A stretch of DNA of 64,000 nucleotides from Gottfriedia acidiceleris (lineage in GTDB: Bacteria > Bacillota > Bacilli > Bacillales > Bacillaceae_G): NCBI RefSeq assembly GCF_004138285.1, contig NZ_SCFN01000018.1, forward strand, positions 1 to 64,000. Direction: 5' to 3'. Below the pieces are notes generated by a model that saw only the letters and a list, made by a program, of their open reading frames with translations, was not told the origin of the DNA and searched no databases. Shown here one piece after another: positions 19,273 to 28,724 of the stretch. A program made the translations under genes and the position numbers. Within the stretch, counting starts at the first letter, position 1; the number at the start of each line of letters is the position of its first letter.

Positions 19273-19400
19273 CAAACCCACTCCTTTTAGTCGTAGATTT
19301 CCCGTTTATTGATTTTTTTAATTATGGAAATAATTGCTATAAAATAGGGAATGTTACATAATGAAGACATGCGTTAATCAATACATATAAAAGGAGAATA

Positions 19401-19811
19401 ATGATGAAATCTTTTAATGTAACTTTTCACAAAGAAGATAATGTAGATAATATGTTAATCCAAAAATTGAATGACGAGGAATACCATAAGTCTACTGAAG
19501 GTGGTACTAGACATTTATTCGAAATTGATACAAATATAGGCTTTTTTGTGTTTCTAGATTCAGAGGATAATGAAGGAAATGTGTCTCATTTAGTCCTACA
19601 ATATAATGAAGAAGATGAAGAACCAGTTGCTTGCTATTCATTTGCAATGAAAGATTTTTATGAATTTATGGCTTTATATTTAAATGATTTAGAATTCGTT
19701 GATGAAACTTCTGAAGAAGAGGAAGTTGAACTGGATGCTTCTAGCTCAATTCATCATTTAGTTCATTTATTATTCCATGTAATTGAAGAAGGCGAAGATT
19801 TAGAAGTATAA
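19401..19811 (+). CDS. Acidic cytosolic protein of unknown function
   Basis: The 136-residue product is not recognised. It has no signal peptide or membrane helix, begins with a beta-rich half (FNVTFHKEDN, GGTRHLFEIDTNIGFFVFLD), and ends with an acidic stretch (VDETSEEEEVELD) and a short helix (HHLVHLLFHVIEEGED). The start follows AAAGGAG with two adjacent ATG codons. It has its own strong terminator at 19935. The organisation looks like an ordinary housekeeping gene rather than an acquired one. Confidence 0.75.
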   Translation: MMKSFNVTFHKEDNVDNMLIQKLNDEEYHKSTEGGTRHLFEIDTNIGFFVFLDSEDNEGNVSHLVLQYNEEDEEPVACYSFAMKDFYEFMALYLNDLEFVDETSEEEEVELDASSSIHHLVHLLFHVIEEGEDLEV

Positions 19812-19934
19812 ATTACCATATAAATGTATATTCTTCCAAAAAATGCCGAGTTTATATATTTAAAATTGGTTATTTATGCAAAAAATGGAAGTTTCACTAT
19901 TTTGTTTTGGTTATTAATTTAAGACAATGATTTC

Positions 19935-19971
19935 AAAAAAGCACTTGATATTTTTATCAAGTGCTTTTTTT
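19935..19971 (+). terminator. Strong terminator
   Basis: AAAAAAGCACTTGATA pairs perfectly with TATCAAGTGCTTTTTT around a 4-nt loop. Confidence 0.9.
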
Positions 19972-20090
19972 ATTTTAATGATTCTACCCTATCTATCATA
20001 AATAACTTTCGACTCAATAGAATTAATACAAGGATATTTACAGAGGAGATTGTTTTTAAAAATTAAAAAGTAGAATAGGAGTCAATCATA

Positions 20091-20996
20091 TTGAACCTGC
20101 CACAGTCTGTATTTATAAAAGAAATTGGACCTCGTATTAATTTTCAATATGGATCACGATTATCTATTGAACAAAAGTTACAATGGATTAACCATCTTAT
20201 CAAAAGTGGATTAAATCACATCGAAGTAGCCACATTAATGAATTTTCCGAATAAACAACAGTTTAATGAAGCTACGGAATTAGTATTGAAGCTAAAAAGA
20301 GATCATCACGTAACATATGGAGTATTAGTACCAAATAAGAGAAGTTTAATGAGAGCATTTGTCGTAGATGCAGATGAAATTAACTTTTTTATATCAACAA
20401 GTGAGTCATATAATTTTAAAATTAAAAATTGCTCAATCAATCAATCACTGAAAGATATAAAAGAGATGACAAAAGTAACAAAAGATTATGAAAAGCTTAC
20501 ACGTGCTTATATTACAACGGTATTTGGATGTCACGATGAAAAAGTATGTCATCAAAAAGCAATCGACTTGGCAATGCAATTATTAGATGATGGAGTGGAG
20601 GAGTTATCATTTGTTGATACGGTAGGCAAAGTATCACCTCATCAAGTTAAGTTATTTTTGGAGGATTTACTAATAAAAATACCAAAAGAGCGTTGTTCGA
20701 TGCAATTTTATAATACTTTTGGAAATGGCATTTCTAACATCTATACCTCACTTTCGTATGGAATTCAGCGGTTTGAATCAGCAAATGGAGGGTTTGGAGG
20801 TTGTTTTCCATCTAATGAACAAAATAGAATGATTGAAACCGAAGATTTAATTTCATTTTTACATCGACTTGAGATCACTACTGATGTTGATGAAGTAAAA
20901 CTACAAGACGCTACAAAATATATTTCAAACCAATTAAAAGAAGAGCCTACTAGTAAGTTATTTTCAAGATTACCATCCAAAAAGCATCTAACCTGA
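20091..20996 (+). CDS. HMG-CoA-lyase-like protein lacking metal ligands
   Basis: This 301-residue protein follows the TIM-barrel of hydroxymethylglutaryl-CoA lyase throughout: EIGPR near the N-terminus, FVDTVGKVSP in the middle and GGFGGCFPS near the active-site loop. The loop cysteine (Cys238) and Arg15 are kept. The DGLQNE motif after GPR is INFQYG, so the metal-binding Asp is Ile16, and the HCHDTYG motif is QFYNTFG, so both metal-binding His are Gln205 and Tyr207. Normal HMG-CoA cleavage therefore seems unlikely. It probably starts at TTG (20091), 9 nt after AGGAG. It stands alone rather than in a leucine-degradation operon. Confidence 0.78.
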   Translation: MNLPQSVFIKEIGPRINFQYGSRLSIEQKLQWINHLIKSGLNHIEVATLMNFPNKQQFNEATELVLKLKRDHHVTYGVLVPNKRSLMRAFVVDADEINFFISTSESYNFKIKNCSINQSLKDIKEMTKVTKDYEKLTRAYITTVFGCHDEKVCHQKAIDLAMQLLDDGVEELSFVDTVGKVSPHQVKLFLEDLLIKIPKERCSMQFYNTFGNGISNIYTSLSYGIQRFESANGGFGGCFPSNEQNRMIETEDLISFLHRLEITTDVDEVKLQDATKYISNQLKEEPTSKLFSRLPSKKHLT

Positions 20997-21085
20997 TGCT
21001 TTTTTAGTTTGTTTTTAATAATTTGGACAAGAATTGAATTTTTTTTGCATATAATTTACTAATTTGAATGAAAGGAGAATTGATT

Positions 21086-21865
21086 ATGTCTAGCATTGAA
21101 GCAATTATATTAGGCATCATTCAAGGGTTAACAGAATTTCTCCCTATCAGTAGTACCGGTCACTTATATATTGGTAGACATTTATTTGGGTTAGATGAGG
21201 CAGGCCTATTACTAGATACGTTAATGCATATTGGTACTTTATTAGCGGTATTTGTTTTTTACAGTAAAGAATGGAAAGGTTTAATAAAAAAACCTTTTTC
21301 AAAATTAACTTTATTACTATTTGTAGGAACACTACCCGCTGTAATTGTAGGATTATTATTTAAAGATTTTTTTGATGAAATATCTGTTTCAGGTAAAACG
21401 ATTGGGTGGGAGTTTATTTTTACTGGTATTATTTTATTTATTGCTGATAAAAGGAGAAAAGGGAAGAAAACAATGGAGGAGCTAACATGGGTTGATGCTT
21501 TATTCATCGGCTCATTTCAAGCACTTGCTATTTTTCCAGCGGTTTCTCGATCAGGATTAACGATCGCTGCAGCATTATTTAAAGGAATGGAACGAAAAAG
21601 CGCTGCCTATTTTTCATTCTTACTATCGACACCTGCAATTTTAGGTGGAATCGTATTCCAAGGAAAAGATCTTCTTGGCAAAAACGCGGAGCAAATCGCA
21701 TTTTTCCCACTATTTCTTGGAACATTAGCCGCAAGCTTATTCGGTTATTTAGCCATCAGTTGGATGATCAATTTACTAAAAAAACAATCACTGAATATTT
21801 TTGGCTATTATGTTATTTTTTTAGGCGTTAGTATCGTAGTGCTTCAGTATTTGAAGATATTTTAA
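21086..21865 (+). CDS. uppP: Undecaprenyl-diphosphatase UppP (BacA)
   Basis: This 259-residue membrane enzyme removes a phosphate from undecaprenyl pyrophosphate, recycling the lipid carrier for peptidoglycan and teichoic acid synthesis, and high dosage gives bacitracin resistance. Both family motifs are intact: GLTEFLPISSTGH at the N-terminus and PAVSRSGLTIAAAL around residue 155. About eight membrane helices are predicted. The ATG at 21086 follows AAAGGAG; the ATG at 21068 overlaps it. The gene is monocistronic. Confidence 0.96.
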   Translation: MSSIEAIILGIIQGLTEFLPISSTGHLYIGRHLFGLDEAGLLLDTLMHIGTLLAVFVFYSKEWKGLIKKPFSKLTLLLFVGTLPAVIVGLLFKDFFDEISVSGKTIGWEFIFTGIILFIADKRRKGKKTMEELTWVDALFIGSFQALAIFPAVSRSGLTIAAALFKGMERKSAAYFSFLLSTPAILGGIVFQGKDLLGKNAEQIAFFPLFLGTLAASLFGYLAISWMINLLKKQSLNIFGYYVIFLGVSIVVLQYLKIF

Positions 21866-21907
21866 TACGATATATTGATATAAAGACGAACTTGTTGTCT
21901 TATTTAA

Positions 21908-22126
21908 CCTGTTTATATAAATGAATATAACGTACATCTTGGCAGTGGAAACACTTATAAGAATGCGAAAGGTGCTTTACATATTATCCCAGTTCATTCA
22001 CAGCATAGAGGGAAAATCTTTTTACCATTTATTGATGAAGATCCAAAAACAGCAGAAATTTTATCAAAGATTGTTTTATTAGCTCAGGATCAAAAAATTA
22101 AAGATCCGAACATATTATGCAATTAA
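21908..22126 (+). pseudogene. Orphan C-terminal gene fragment
   Basis: An open frame of 72 codons contains plausible protein (INEYNVHLGSGNTYK, GALHIIPVHSQHRGK, FLPFIDEDPKTAEILSK) but has no start codon in frame and is preceded by a stop. It appears to be the 3' end of a deleted gene, followed by a terminator. I do not recognise the family. Confidence 0.5.
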
Positions 22127-22146
22127 ATTAAATCGTTTTTAACATT

Positions 22147-22183
22147 AAAAAGCACAGGAAGTAATAAACCTGTGCTTTTTTTG
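22147..22183. terminator. Bidirectional terminator before ypeB
   Basis: AAAAAGCACAGG pairs with CCTGTGCTTTTT around a 10-nt loop; it lies just beyond the ypeB stop codon. Confidence 0.85.
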
Positions 22184-22190
22184 ACATTAC

Positions 22191-23513
22191 TCAAAGTTTT
22201 TTAACTTTTTCTTCATCACCAGTCGTTGCATTTATAAAGATATCATATGTATCGTGATTATATGTACCTAAAAATTCATAAGTGAGAACTTCTTTATTAA
22301 AATCATTTAAGATGACAGCTAAACGTTCTTCCTCAACTTTAACATTTTTATTCAGCTTTGCTCTTGCTTGCTCAAGTGTAAGCTTAGGAGTAGGGACTTT
22401 ACGTACATGGTTTGCAGTAATATAGTTTTTAGCATTAAATCCGATTATTTGCCCGTTATCTAATGCAACCTTTAATTGAATTGCTTCTGGATAGATGCGC
22501 ACGTCATCAATTGCTTTAACATATTGAAGTACGCCAATTGTATCGTATTGTGAACTATCGTATAATTCCATGTTCTTATAGTTTTTTGAATTTAAATAAC
22601 TTAATCCTTTTTTCACTGCATCGTCTAAACTGATTTGCTGTTTAGCTATTGGTCTATTTGTAATGAAGAAGATTGGTAAGCCTGCAGTTTCAGTTATTTC
22701 CATATACGTATCAGCTGTTGGGTTATTGTGAGCCATTGAAACTGAGTAAAAAGGTTCAAATCGTTCATTATCGCTTTTACTTCGAGTAACTTGAATTTTA
22801 GTAACATTTTTGAGCGGTACAATGTCCTCAGCGATTTTTTTAGCTTCATTTTGATCAATTTTTTTACCAGTTAGCTTCTTTAAGCCTTTAGATTCTTCTT
22901 GGCCATTACTGAAAGTAGGACCAAAATCATTGTTTGTAGTTGCTTTTACTTGTTCAATATGTTTAAAACCATCCACGATACTATTGTCTCGAGGTGCTTT
23001 TCTTTCTTCAGACATTTGACTAACATCCATCCAACTTAAGTTTTTATTCATGATGTTAGTTTGCACATTACGTAGTCCATCTTGAATTTTTTCAGCTGTT
23101 GAATACATATTACGTAAAGAACTATATTCCTTTGCAGTTAAAGGATCTTTATTTAAATCTCGAACCGCTGTTTTATAGCTAAAGTTTGCTACTCCAGTTA
23201 AAAAGGCCTGCGTTTTATCAAATGGCATAAATTTTAGTGGAAGTTGTGCAATGTCAGATTTAGATTGAATCGAAAGTCGCCATACATCCGCTAAAGTAGG
23301 GGAGAGGGACGTTCTTGAATTCATTGCTAAAGTCGTACCGATTTTATCGTGTAATAAATCCATATCGAATGTTAATTCATTAAAAGCTCTCTGATAATTA
23401 TTTTCAGCTTTTAAATTCACTTCTTTCAGTTCGCGATTTTGCGTATATCCCCAATAACCAGATCCGATTAGAGCGGCTGCTAAAGCACCTGCAACAATCC
23501 AACTACCTTTCAT
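22191..23513 (-). CDS. ypeB: Germination protein YpeB
   Basis: YpeB (440 residues) is needed to place and hold stable the cortex-lytic enzyme SleB in the spore. The N-terminus is an uncleaved membrane anchor (GSWIVAGALAAALIGSGYWGY), then an alpha-helical region and, from about residue 200, PepSY-type repeats (DQNEAKKIAEDIV, LTLEQARAKL). Length and order match the family (about 450). The start follows GAGGTGTC, 18 bases downstream of the sleB stop, so sleB-ypeB form the usual bicistronic sporulation operon. Confidence 0.95.
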   Translation of the reverse strand: MKGSWIVAGALAAALIGSGYWGYTQNRELKEVNLKAENNYQRAFNELTFDMDLLHDKIGTTLAMNSRTSLSPTLADVWRLSIQSKSDIAQLPLKFMPFDKTQAFLTGVANFSYKTAVRDLNKDPLTAKEYSSLRNMYSTAEKIQDGLRNVQTNIMNKNLSWMDVSQMSEERKAPRDNSIVDGFKHIEQVKATTNNDFGPTFSNGQEESKGLKKLTGKKIDQNEAKKIAEDIVPLKNVTKIQVTRSKSDNERFEPFYSVSMAHNNPTADTYMEITETAGLPIFFITNRPIAKQQISLDDAVKKGLSYLNSKNYKNMELYDSSQYDTIGVLQYVKAIDDVRIYPEAIQLKVALDNGQIIGFNAKNYITANHVRKVPTPKLTLEQARAKLNKNVKVEEERLAVILNDFNKEVLTYEFLGTYNHDTYDIFINATTGDEEKVKKL

Positions 23514-23531
23514 AATGACACCTCACTACAT

Positions 23532-24347
23532 TTATTTGCAAAATATATGTTGACCAATTGTTAAAATAATAGGGCGGCCACGAATCCATTGATTTGTTGC
23601 TGTTTTAGGATTGTAATAATATATACATCCTGTAGTTGGATCCCAGCCATTTATCGCATCAATTACGGCTTTTTTAGCCTGTGCATTAGGTGTTAAATTA
23701 ATTTGACCGTCAGCTACTGCTGTAAAAGCACCCGGTTGATAAATGACACCTGCTATTGAATTTGGAAAAGAAGCGTTCGTTAAACGGTTTAAAATTACTG
23801 CAGCAACAGCAACTTGACCAATATATGGCTCACCACGTGATTCTCCATATACTGCATTTGCCATTAATTTTATATCGTTATCTGTATAACCATTCGGCGC
23901 ATTTGCTATCGGTTTATTATTTGGTTTTGCATTCGAATTTTTAGGTTTATTTGTATTCGGTTTAGCTGGTTTATTATTCGATGTATTATTATTTGCTGTG
24001 TTATTTGAAGTAGTACCTTTATAATTTTTGGTAGCTTTCGTCAGCTTTTCTTTTAATTTAGTACCTGCAATACCATCAACCTTCATACCAAATTCTTTTT
24101 GAAAATTACGGAGAGCCCAGTAAGTATTCCAACCAAAAACCCCATCAGGTTTATCGTCTAGAAAACCAATAAATATAAGTCGCTCTTGAAGCTCTTTTAC
24201 ATCTTGGCCTGTTGAACCACGGCTAAGTACCTGACTACTAAACGCATCAACTTGTTTTTTAGGTAAGTATGTATTTACAGTAATCAGTGATATACAGATT
24301 ATGCATAAGATAATAAATGCAGTTTTAAAGTGAAAATTTTTTTGCAA
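23532..24347 (-). CDS. sleB: Spore cortex-lytic enzyme SleB
   Basis: SleB is a lytic transglycosylase that degrades spore cortex peptidoglycan at muramic lactam during germination. The 271-residue protein has a signal peptide or anchor (to about residue 35), a peptidoglycan-binding domain (about 40-105, GSTGQDVKELQERLIFIGF), an Asn/Lys/Pro-rich linker (about 110-150) and the Hydrolase_2 catalytic domain (ANAVYGESRGEPYIGQVAVAAVILNR, containing the catalytic Glu). The start follows AAGGAGG. Linker length varies between species. Confidence 0.95.
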   Translation of the reverse strand: MQKNFHFKTAFIILCIICISLITVNTYLPKKQVDAFSSQVLSRGSTGQDVKELQERLIFIGFLDDKPDGVFGWNTYWALRNFQKEFGMKVDGIAGTKLKEKLTKATKNYKGTTSNNTANNNTSNNKPAKPNTNKPKNSNAKPNNKPIANAPNGYTDNDIKLMANAVYGESRGEPYIGQVAVAAVILNRLTNASFPNSIAGVIYQPGAFTAVADGQINLTPNAQAKKAVIDAINGWDPTTGCIYYYNPKTATNQWIRGRPIILTIGQHIFCK

Positions 24348-24507
24348 AATAAATCCTCCTTAATCAAATACATATAGGATTACTATTTGTAAAAAATTTC
24401 TTTTTATTAGTAAAAAGCGTAAAAACTGATATAAATTGCACAAACAAGAAACGGATAGATAGAGTAGAGGGGTCGAATAGTAAGGATAGAAGCAAAAAGG
24501 AGGCATT

Positions 24508-24846
24508 ATGAAAAGAACATACAAAACCATTTTCATTTTCTCATTCTTATTTTGTATTTTTAGCAAAGTAAACCCAGCTGTTGCAGAACCAGTTTATGAG
24601 CCTCCGTATGCTAAATGGGGGAAAATTGCAGTTGAAAAAACAATCCAAAGATACCCGCAATCAGATGTAATAGATTATTTACACATAGGAAGAGAACAAA
24701 AAACACCAACTGTCTCAGTAGAAAAATTCAAGTTATGGTTAAGATTAAAAAATGGAAGTAGGGAATTCGGGGTATATGTAAATGTAGAATTTGAAACAAG
24801 AACAGAAAGATACTTAGGAATTACTTATACTGAGACGGATCGATAA
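24508..24846 (+). CDS. Secreted DUF3889 protein
   Basis: This 112-residue protein has a cleavable signal peptide (about 1-26, ending PAVA-EP) and one small domain with PPYAKWGKIAVEKT, DVIDYLHIGREQK and EFGVYVNVEF, the DUF3889 (YqzG/YhdC-like) pattern as I recall it. Function is unknown. It starts after AAGGAGG and is divergent from sleB across about 160 bases. The location next to spore genes does not by itself show a sporulation role. Confidence 0.75.
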   Translation: MKRTYKTIFIFSFLFCIFSKVNPAVAEPVYEPPYAKWGKIAVEKTIQRYPQSDVIDYLHIGREQKTPTVSVEKFKLWLRLKNGSREFGVYVNVEFETRTERYLGITYTETDR

Positions 24847-24860
24847 TAAACTAACTTTAA

Positions 24861-24891
24861 AAAACATCGCTTAAATCGTGATGTTTTTTAT
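24861..24891 (+). terminator. Terminator of the DUF3889 gene
   Basis: AAAACATC pairs with GATGTTTT around a 10-nt loop, followed by T residues. Confidence 0.7.
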
Positions 24892-25385
<494 letters not shown>

Positions 25386-25437
25386 TAAAAAAATTATGGT
25401 CAACTTCTCTTTTTTTGTTGACCATAATTTTTTTATT
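25386..25437 (+). terminator. Strong terminator hairpin upstream of the recombinase relic
   Basis: AAAAATTATGGTCAAC pairs with GTTGACCATAATTTTT around an 11-nt T-rich loop. No intact gene precedes it, so it may end a short RNA or a lost gene. Confidence 0.75.
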
Positions 25438-25445
25438 ACTTTTAT

Positions 25446-26046
25446 ATGGGATTTTATTTTAACTTAATTGATGCTTTTGATGAGTTTCTACTGTATTTAC
25501 AAGTTGAGAAAAATTACTCTTTATGTACTATAGATAGTTATCACCATGACTTTCAATGTTTGTTACATTTACTGAAAGAAAATGACCGCTCTACAATACT
25601 CGATGATCTTTCACCAATCTTAATACGTCGCTTTATTCAGGATCAAGTAACCAGACAACATGTAAAACCTAGAACTATTCAAAGACGTATTTCTAGTTTA
25701 AAGTCTTTTAGTCGGTTTTCTATGAAGGTCCAATTTATTGAAAAGGATTTTACCGCTGGAATTGAAGCACCTAACCATGATAAGTTGTTGCCTGTTTATA
25801 TGACGACTAATTGAATTAAAGATGCTTTTTAAGTATTTGGAATCAGATAATCGCCCCTCTTCATTAAGTCTACATGTTTTATTAAAGAGATCATTAGAAG
25901 CTGCAGCATTATCCCCTACCCGATTTTCACTCCATCACCTAAGACATACCTTTGCTACACTTCTTTTATAAGAAGCAAAAGAAAAGGTTGATTTAAGAAC
26001 CTTACAAGAGGTACTTGGTCATGAGTCATTAGCAATTAATACATAA
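25446..26046 (+). pseudogene. Tyrosine recombinase (XerC/D-type) relic 1
   Basis: The first 122 codons encode the core-binding domain of a tyrosine recombinase (FLLYLQVEKNYSLCTIDSYH, LIRRFIQDQV, RRISSLKSFSRF). The frame then stops, the centre of the catalytic domain is missing, and the C-terminal end reappears as LHHLRHTFATLLL, a stop, then EVLGHESLAINT and another stop where the catalytic Tyr would be. His-x-x-Arg is visible, but the first Arg and the Tyr are lost. It cannot be active. A close paralogue lies at 31538. Confidence 0.88.
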
Positions 26047-26051
26047 GTTTT

Positions 26052-26388
26052 AATTGCATAGCCTTTTTATAGTAGCAAAGATTGATATAAATGGTTCTCT
26101 ACCTAGACATAGCATAAATGTCTTCCATAATTATCTGTTTTTGATCCATTGTAAGCTAATCGTACGTGATTTAATAATAGTACTTTCTTTCCAAATTCCG
26201 CTACTTGTTTTCCTTAAGCTTGTTGTTGTTTAGGTGGTATTCTTGGATTTCTTAAAAAACACAGTACATAAATAACAAATTTTATCCTATTTGTATATTT
26301 TATTAAATACTAATATAGTTAAATTTATGTACATAATTTAGTGAGTGTACAAAACCTGAGAAATAAAGCATATTTTATGTACATTTAT
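26052..26388. other. Degenerate sequence without an intact gene
   Basis: Short open segments on both strands carry many stops and match nothing I recognise. It continues the decay zone around the recombinase relic. Confidence 0.4.
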
Positions 26389-26613
26389 TTAATCATAACC
26401 ATTTAAATTTTGGTCTTGTCTTTTCCTTATGCCAAAAGTCGCATAGGTACAGCAGCTTTTCCCCCCTCCTGGAACGCTAAAATCAGCACCTGAAATTTTC
26501 TCTAGGAGCTTTTTTACAATTCTCAGTTGATACCCCTCTAATTCCCTTTCGAATCCGATATCCTTTAAGGTAGCTGCAACTTCTGGAATCCATCTCTCTT
26601 TATTCGATAAACA
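26389..26613 (-). pseudogene. Superfamily 2 helicase-like fragment (Walker A region)
   Basis: An open frame on the minus strand reads KERWIPEVAATLKDIGF, then LEGYQLRIVKKLLEKISG and ADFSVPGGGKSCCTYA. This is the pattern of SF2 helicases with a Y-Q motif followed by FSVPGAGKT as Walker A. There is no start codon, and the rest of the gene is absent. Helicases of this kind often belong to defence or restriction systems, but this fragment cannot be assigned to one. Confidence 0.45.
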
Positions 26614-26635
26614 TCACTCACATATCTTTCCAAAA

Positions 26636-26674
26636 TTAAAAAACAGCCTAGTTAAAAGTAGGCCGTTTTTAGCT
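26636..26674 (-). terminator. Terminator of the M23 peptidase gene
   Basis: AAAACAGCCTA pairs with TAGGCCGTTTT (one mismatch) across 8 nt, about 40 bases past the stop codon. Confidence 0.7.
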
Positions 26675-26712
26675 AAAATGAGATAATTGTGGATCGAAAG
26701 TGTTATAAAAGC

Positions 26713-27873
26713 TTAAAAGTTAATATATTTTGCTGGATTAATTGCGTTTGATTTCGCTTCATTCCATTGTCCATCATGCAATTCAAAGTGAAGATGCTGA
26801 CCAAAAGAATGACCCGTATTTCCCATCGTTCCAATTTTTTGTCCTTTTGTAATAGTTTGCCCTGCAGAGACTTGATATTTTTGCATATGAGCATAAACTG
26901 ATGTAAATACTTTTCCATTAATATTATGTGTAATAAAGACTACATTACCATAACTAGATGAATGGTAAGCCCGTATTACAACGCCATTTGCTACTGAGAC
27001 AATCGGTGTACTTCCTTTTTTAACAATATCTACGCCAAAATGCTTTTCATGATCAAATGATCGATATCCAAAACCTGAAGATAAATACCCTTCCGCTGGT
27101 CGAGTAAAATTGCCACCAGAAATATTTGAAGCAACTTTTATTGCTTTTTCCTGTTCTTTTAATAGTTCTTCCTGTTCTTCTAAACTCAATATATCCTGTT
27201 CCTTTTCATTTACATCATCATTAAGTTTGCTTAGTATAGCCTTCATTTGAGTTTCTTGATTAACAAGTGAACGTTCTAAATTTAGAAGATCTTTTTTATC
27301 ATTTTCCAACTTATTTTGAGTTATCATTAAATCTTTCTTTTTTAATTCAACCTTTTCAAGATCGTACTGTTGTTCCTTAACTATGTCTTGATCAGCATTC
27401 ATAAATTTACCAATAGCATTTATTCGTTGAACTAAATCACCAATACTTTTTGCATCAAAAATAACGTCTAAATATGAGTTATTTCCACCCGATTTTTGAA
27501 TTGTAATTAAACGATTATTAATGATTACTTGACGTTGATCTAAACGTTTTTGAAATTCTTCTATTTCAGCTTGTAATTTTTCTATTTCTTTTTTGCCATT
27601 TATTAATTCTGCCTCTTTTTGACTCTTTTTTATTTTTGCATTCTCAATTGATGTGGTAATTGTATCTAAAGAATTTAAAAACAATTTTTGCTGATTTTTT
27701 AATTGATCCATCTCATTTTTTGCTTTTTGTGCTTCATCTTGCACTTTTACTCGTTTATCTTGAATACTCTTAATCTTTGAATTTGCTATATTCTCTGCAA
27801 GTACACCATTTGGAAGTATCGTAAATGATAAACTTGCAGCTACTAATATTAATTTATTTATAATTTGTTTCAT
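26713..27873 (-). CDS. Secreted M23 peptidase with N-terminal coiled coil
   Basis: This 386-residue exported protein has a signal peptide (about 1-26), a long coiled coil (about 30-245, rich in Lys/Glu/Gln heptads) and a LytM/M23 domain (about 265-386). The zinc ligands are in HFGVDI and HLHFELH, and YAHM supplies the upstream His, so the endopeptidase should be active. The architecture matches murein hydrolases or their activators (EnvC/CwlO-like) that cut peptidoglycan cross-links during growth or division. It has no operon partner. No good ribosome site better than the ATG at 27873 was seen. Confidence 0.9.
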   Translation of the reverse strand: MKQIINKLILVAASLSFTILPNGVLAENIANSKIKSIQDKRVKVQDEAQKAKNEMDQLKNQQKLFLNSLDTITTSIENAKIKKSQKEAELINGKKEIEKLQAEIEEFQKRLDQRQVIINNRLITIQKSGGNNSYLDVIFDAKSIGDLVQRINAIGKFMNADQDIVKEQQYDLEKVELKKKDLMITQNKLENDKKDLLNLERSLVNQETQMKAILSKLNDDVNEKEQDILSLEEQEELLKEQEKAIKVASNISGGNFTRPAEGYLSSGFGYRSFDHEKHFGVDIVKKGSTPIVSVANGVVIRAYHSSSYGNVVFITHNINGKVFTSVYAHMQKYQVSAGQTITKGQKIGTMGNTGHSFGQHLHFELHDGQWNEAKSNAINPAKYINF

Positions 27874-28011
27874 CGTTATCTCCCTAAGCTTGACATATAC
27901 TTATCTATGTTAACTTAGAAATGTAACAATTTTATGCTAATTAGACTACACCCTTTTTACAAGTTTTTTACAAGCTCTTTGCAGCACTATAAAAAATCAG
28001 TAAACCAATAC
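27874..28011. other. Upstream region of the M23 gene
   Basis: This AT-rich stretch presumably holds the promoter; no confident box was identified. Confidence 0.4.
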
Positions 28012-28052
28012 TAAAAAAGGGACTGAAGATAATCTTCTTCAATCCCTTTTTT
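28012..28052. terminator. Bidirectional terminator hairpin
   Basis: AAAAAAGGGA and TCCCTTTTTT close the stem, with CTGAAGA/TCTTCTTCA inside. Confidence 0.75.
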
Positions 28053-28286
28053 ATTCTCTAACTTTTTATATATTGTTAAGGTCAAGTAACCCAAATTTGT
28101 GATATTTTTCTACTATTATCATTATTAGTTTACAAAAACTATTAGATCAGTAACGATCTTAACTAATTAGTAACACTTTTCTCTAACAAAGATATTTCTC
28201 TAGAGTCCAATAAGCTAGAAGCTTCTTTATCCAGAAGAACCATGATATTTGGATGCAACTGAAGAAATGATCCAGGACACACTGGC

Positions 28287-28460
28287 ATGAACGTTCGTGA
28301 AGGAATAATTCCAACAGTGTTAGGATCAGCCGTTACAGCTACAGGTTATGCTTTGAAACAAAAACGTGGCACCAATAAAATGGTGGCAAATACAATTTTT
28401 GGTTTTGGCTTAGCACATATTGTTTTAGGAGCAATTCACCTTGTTGAACATCGAAGATAG
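28287..28460 (+). CDS. Small hydrophobic protein, 57 residues; upstream in-frame TGA
   Basis: The frame encodes MNVREGIIPTVLGSAVTATG, a polar segment and a second hydrophobic stretch (NTIFGFGLAHIVLGAIHLV), so two membrane or membrane-associated helices are likely. An in-frame ATG at 28242 gives MIFGCN and then TGA (28260-28262), after which the frame continues into this one. Either the gene starts at 28287, or a Trp codon in a 72-residue protein has become TGA. A strong terminator follows at once, supporting transcription. The function is not known. Confidence 0.5.
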   Translation: MNVREGIIPTVLGSAVTATGYALKQKRGTNKMVANTIFGFGLAHIVLGAIHLVEHRR

Positions 28461-28502
28461 AAAAATTGGAGAGCATTAGCGCTCTCCAATTTTTATTTTA
28501 TT
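28461..28502 (+). terminator. Strong terminator of the small gene
   Basis: AAAAATTGGAGAGC pairs with GCTCTCCAATTTTT around a 6-nt loop. Confidence 0.9.
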
Positions 28503-28724
28503 AGTAATTGACTTCCAAATTCCCTACCACTTTTTATAGGATTAAGAAATCCAGATTTTTAAACCTAATTCATTTCTGTTATATTTCACTGTTATAAGTT
28601 AATTTTTATATAGTCCTATTAAATCTTCCATAGCATTTTCACTTGTTCTTGATTGATCAAATAAATCAAAATATTTTTCTAAGTTTTTAATTTAACTTTC
28701 TCCTAAATTTAAAAAGTTAATAAT

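Noticed and set aside
19282-19360. Complete SigG promoter for the SASP gene
   Set aside because: A CATAATTA box is present, but no matching -35 at 17-18 nt could be found.
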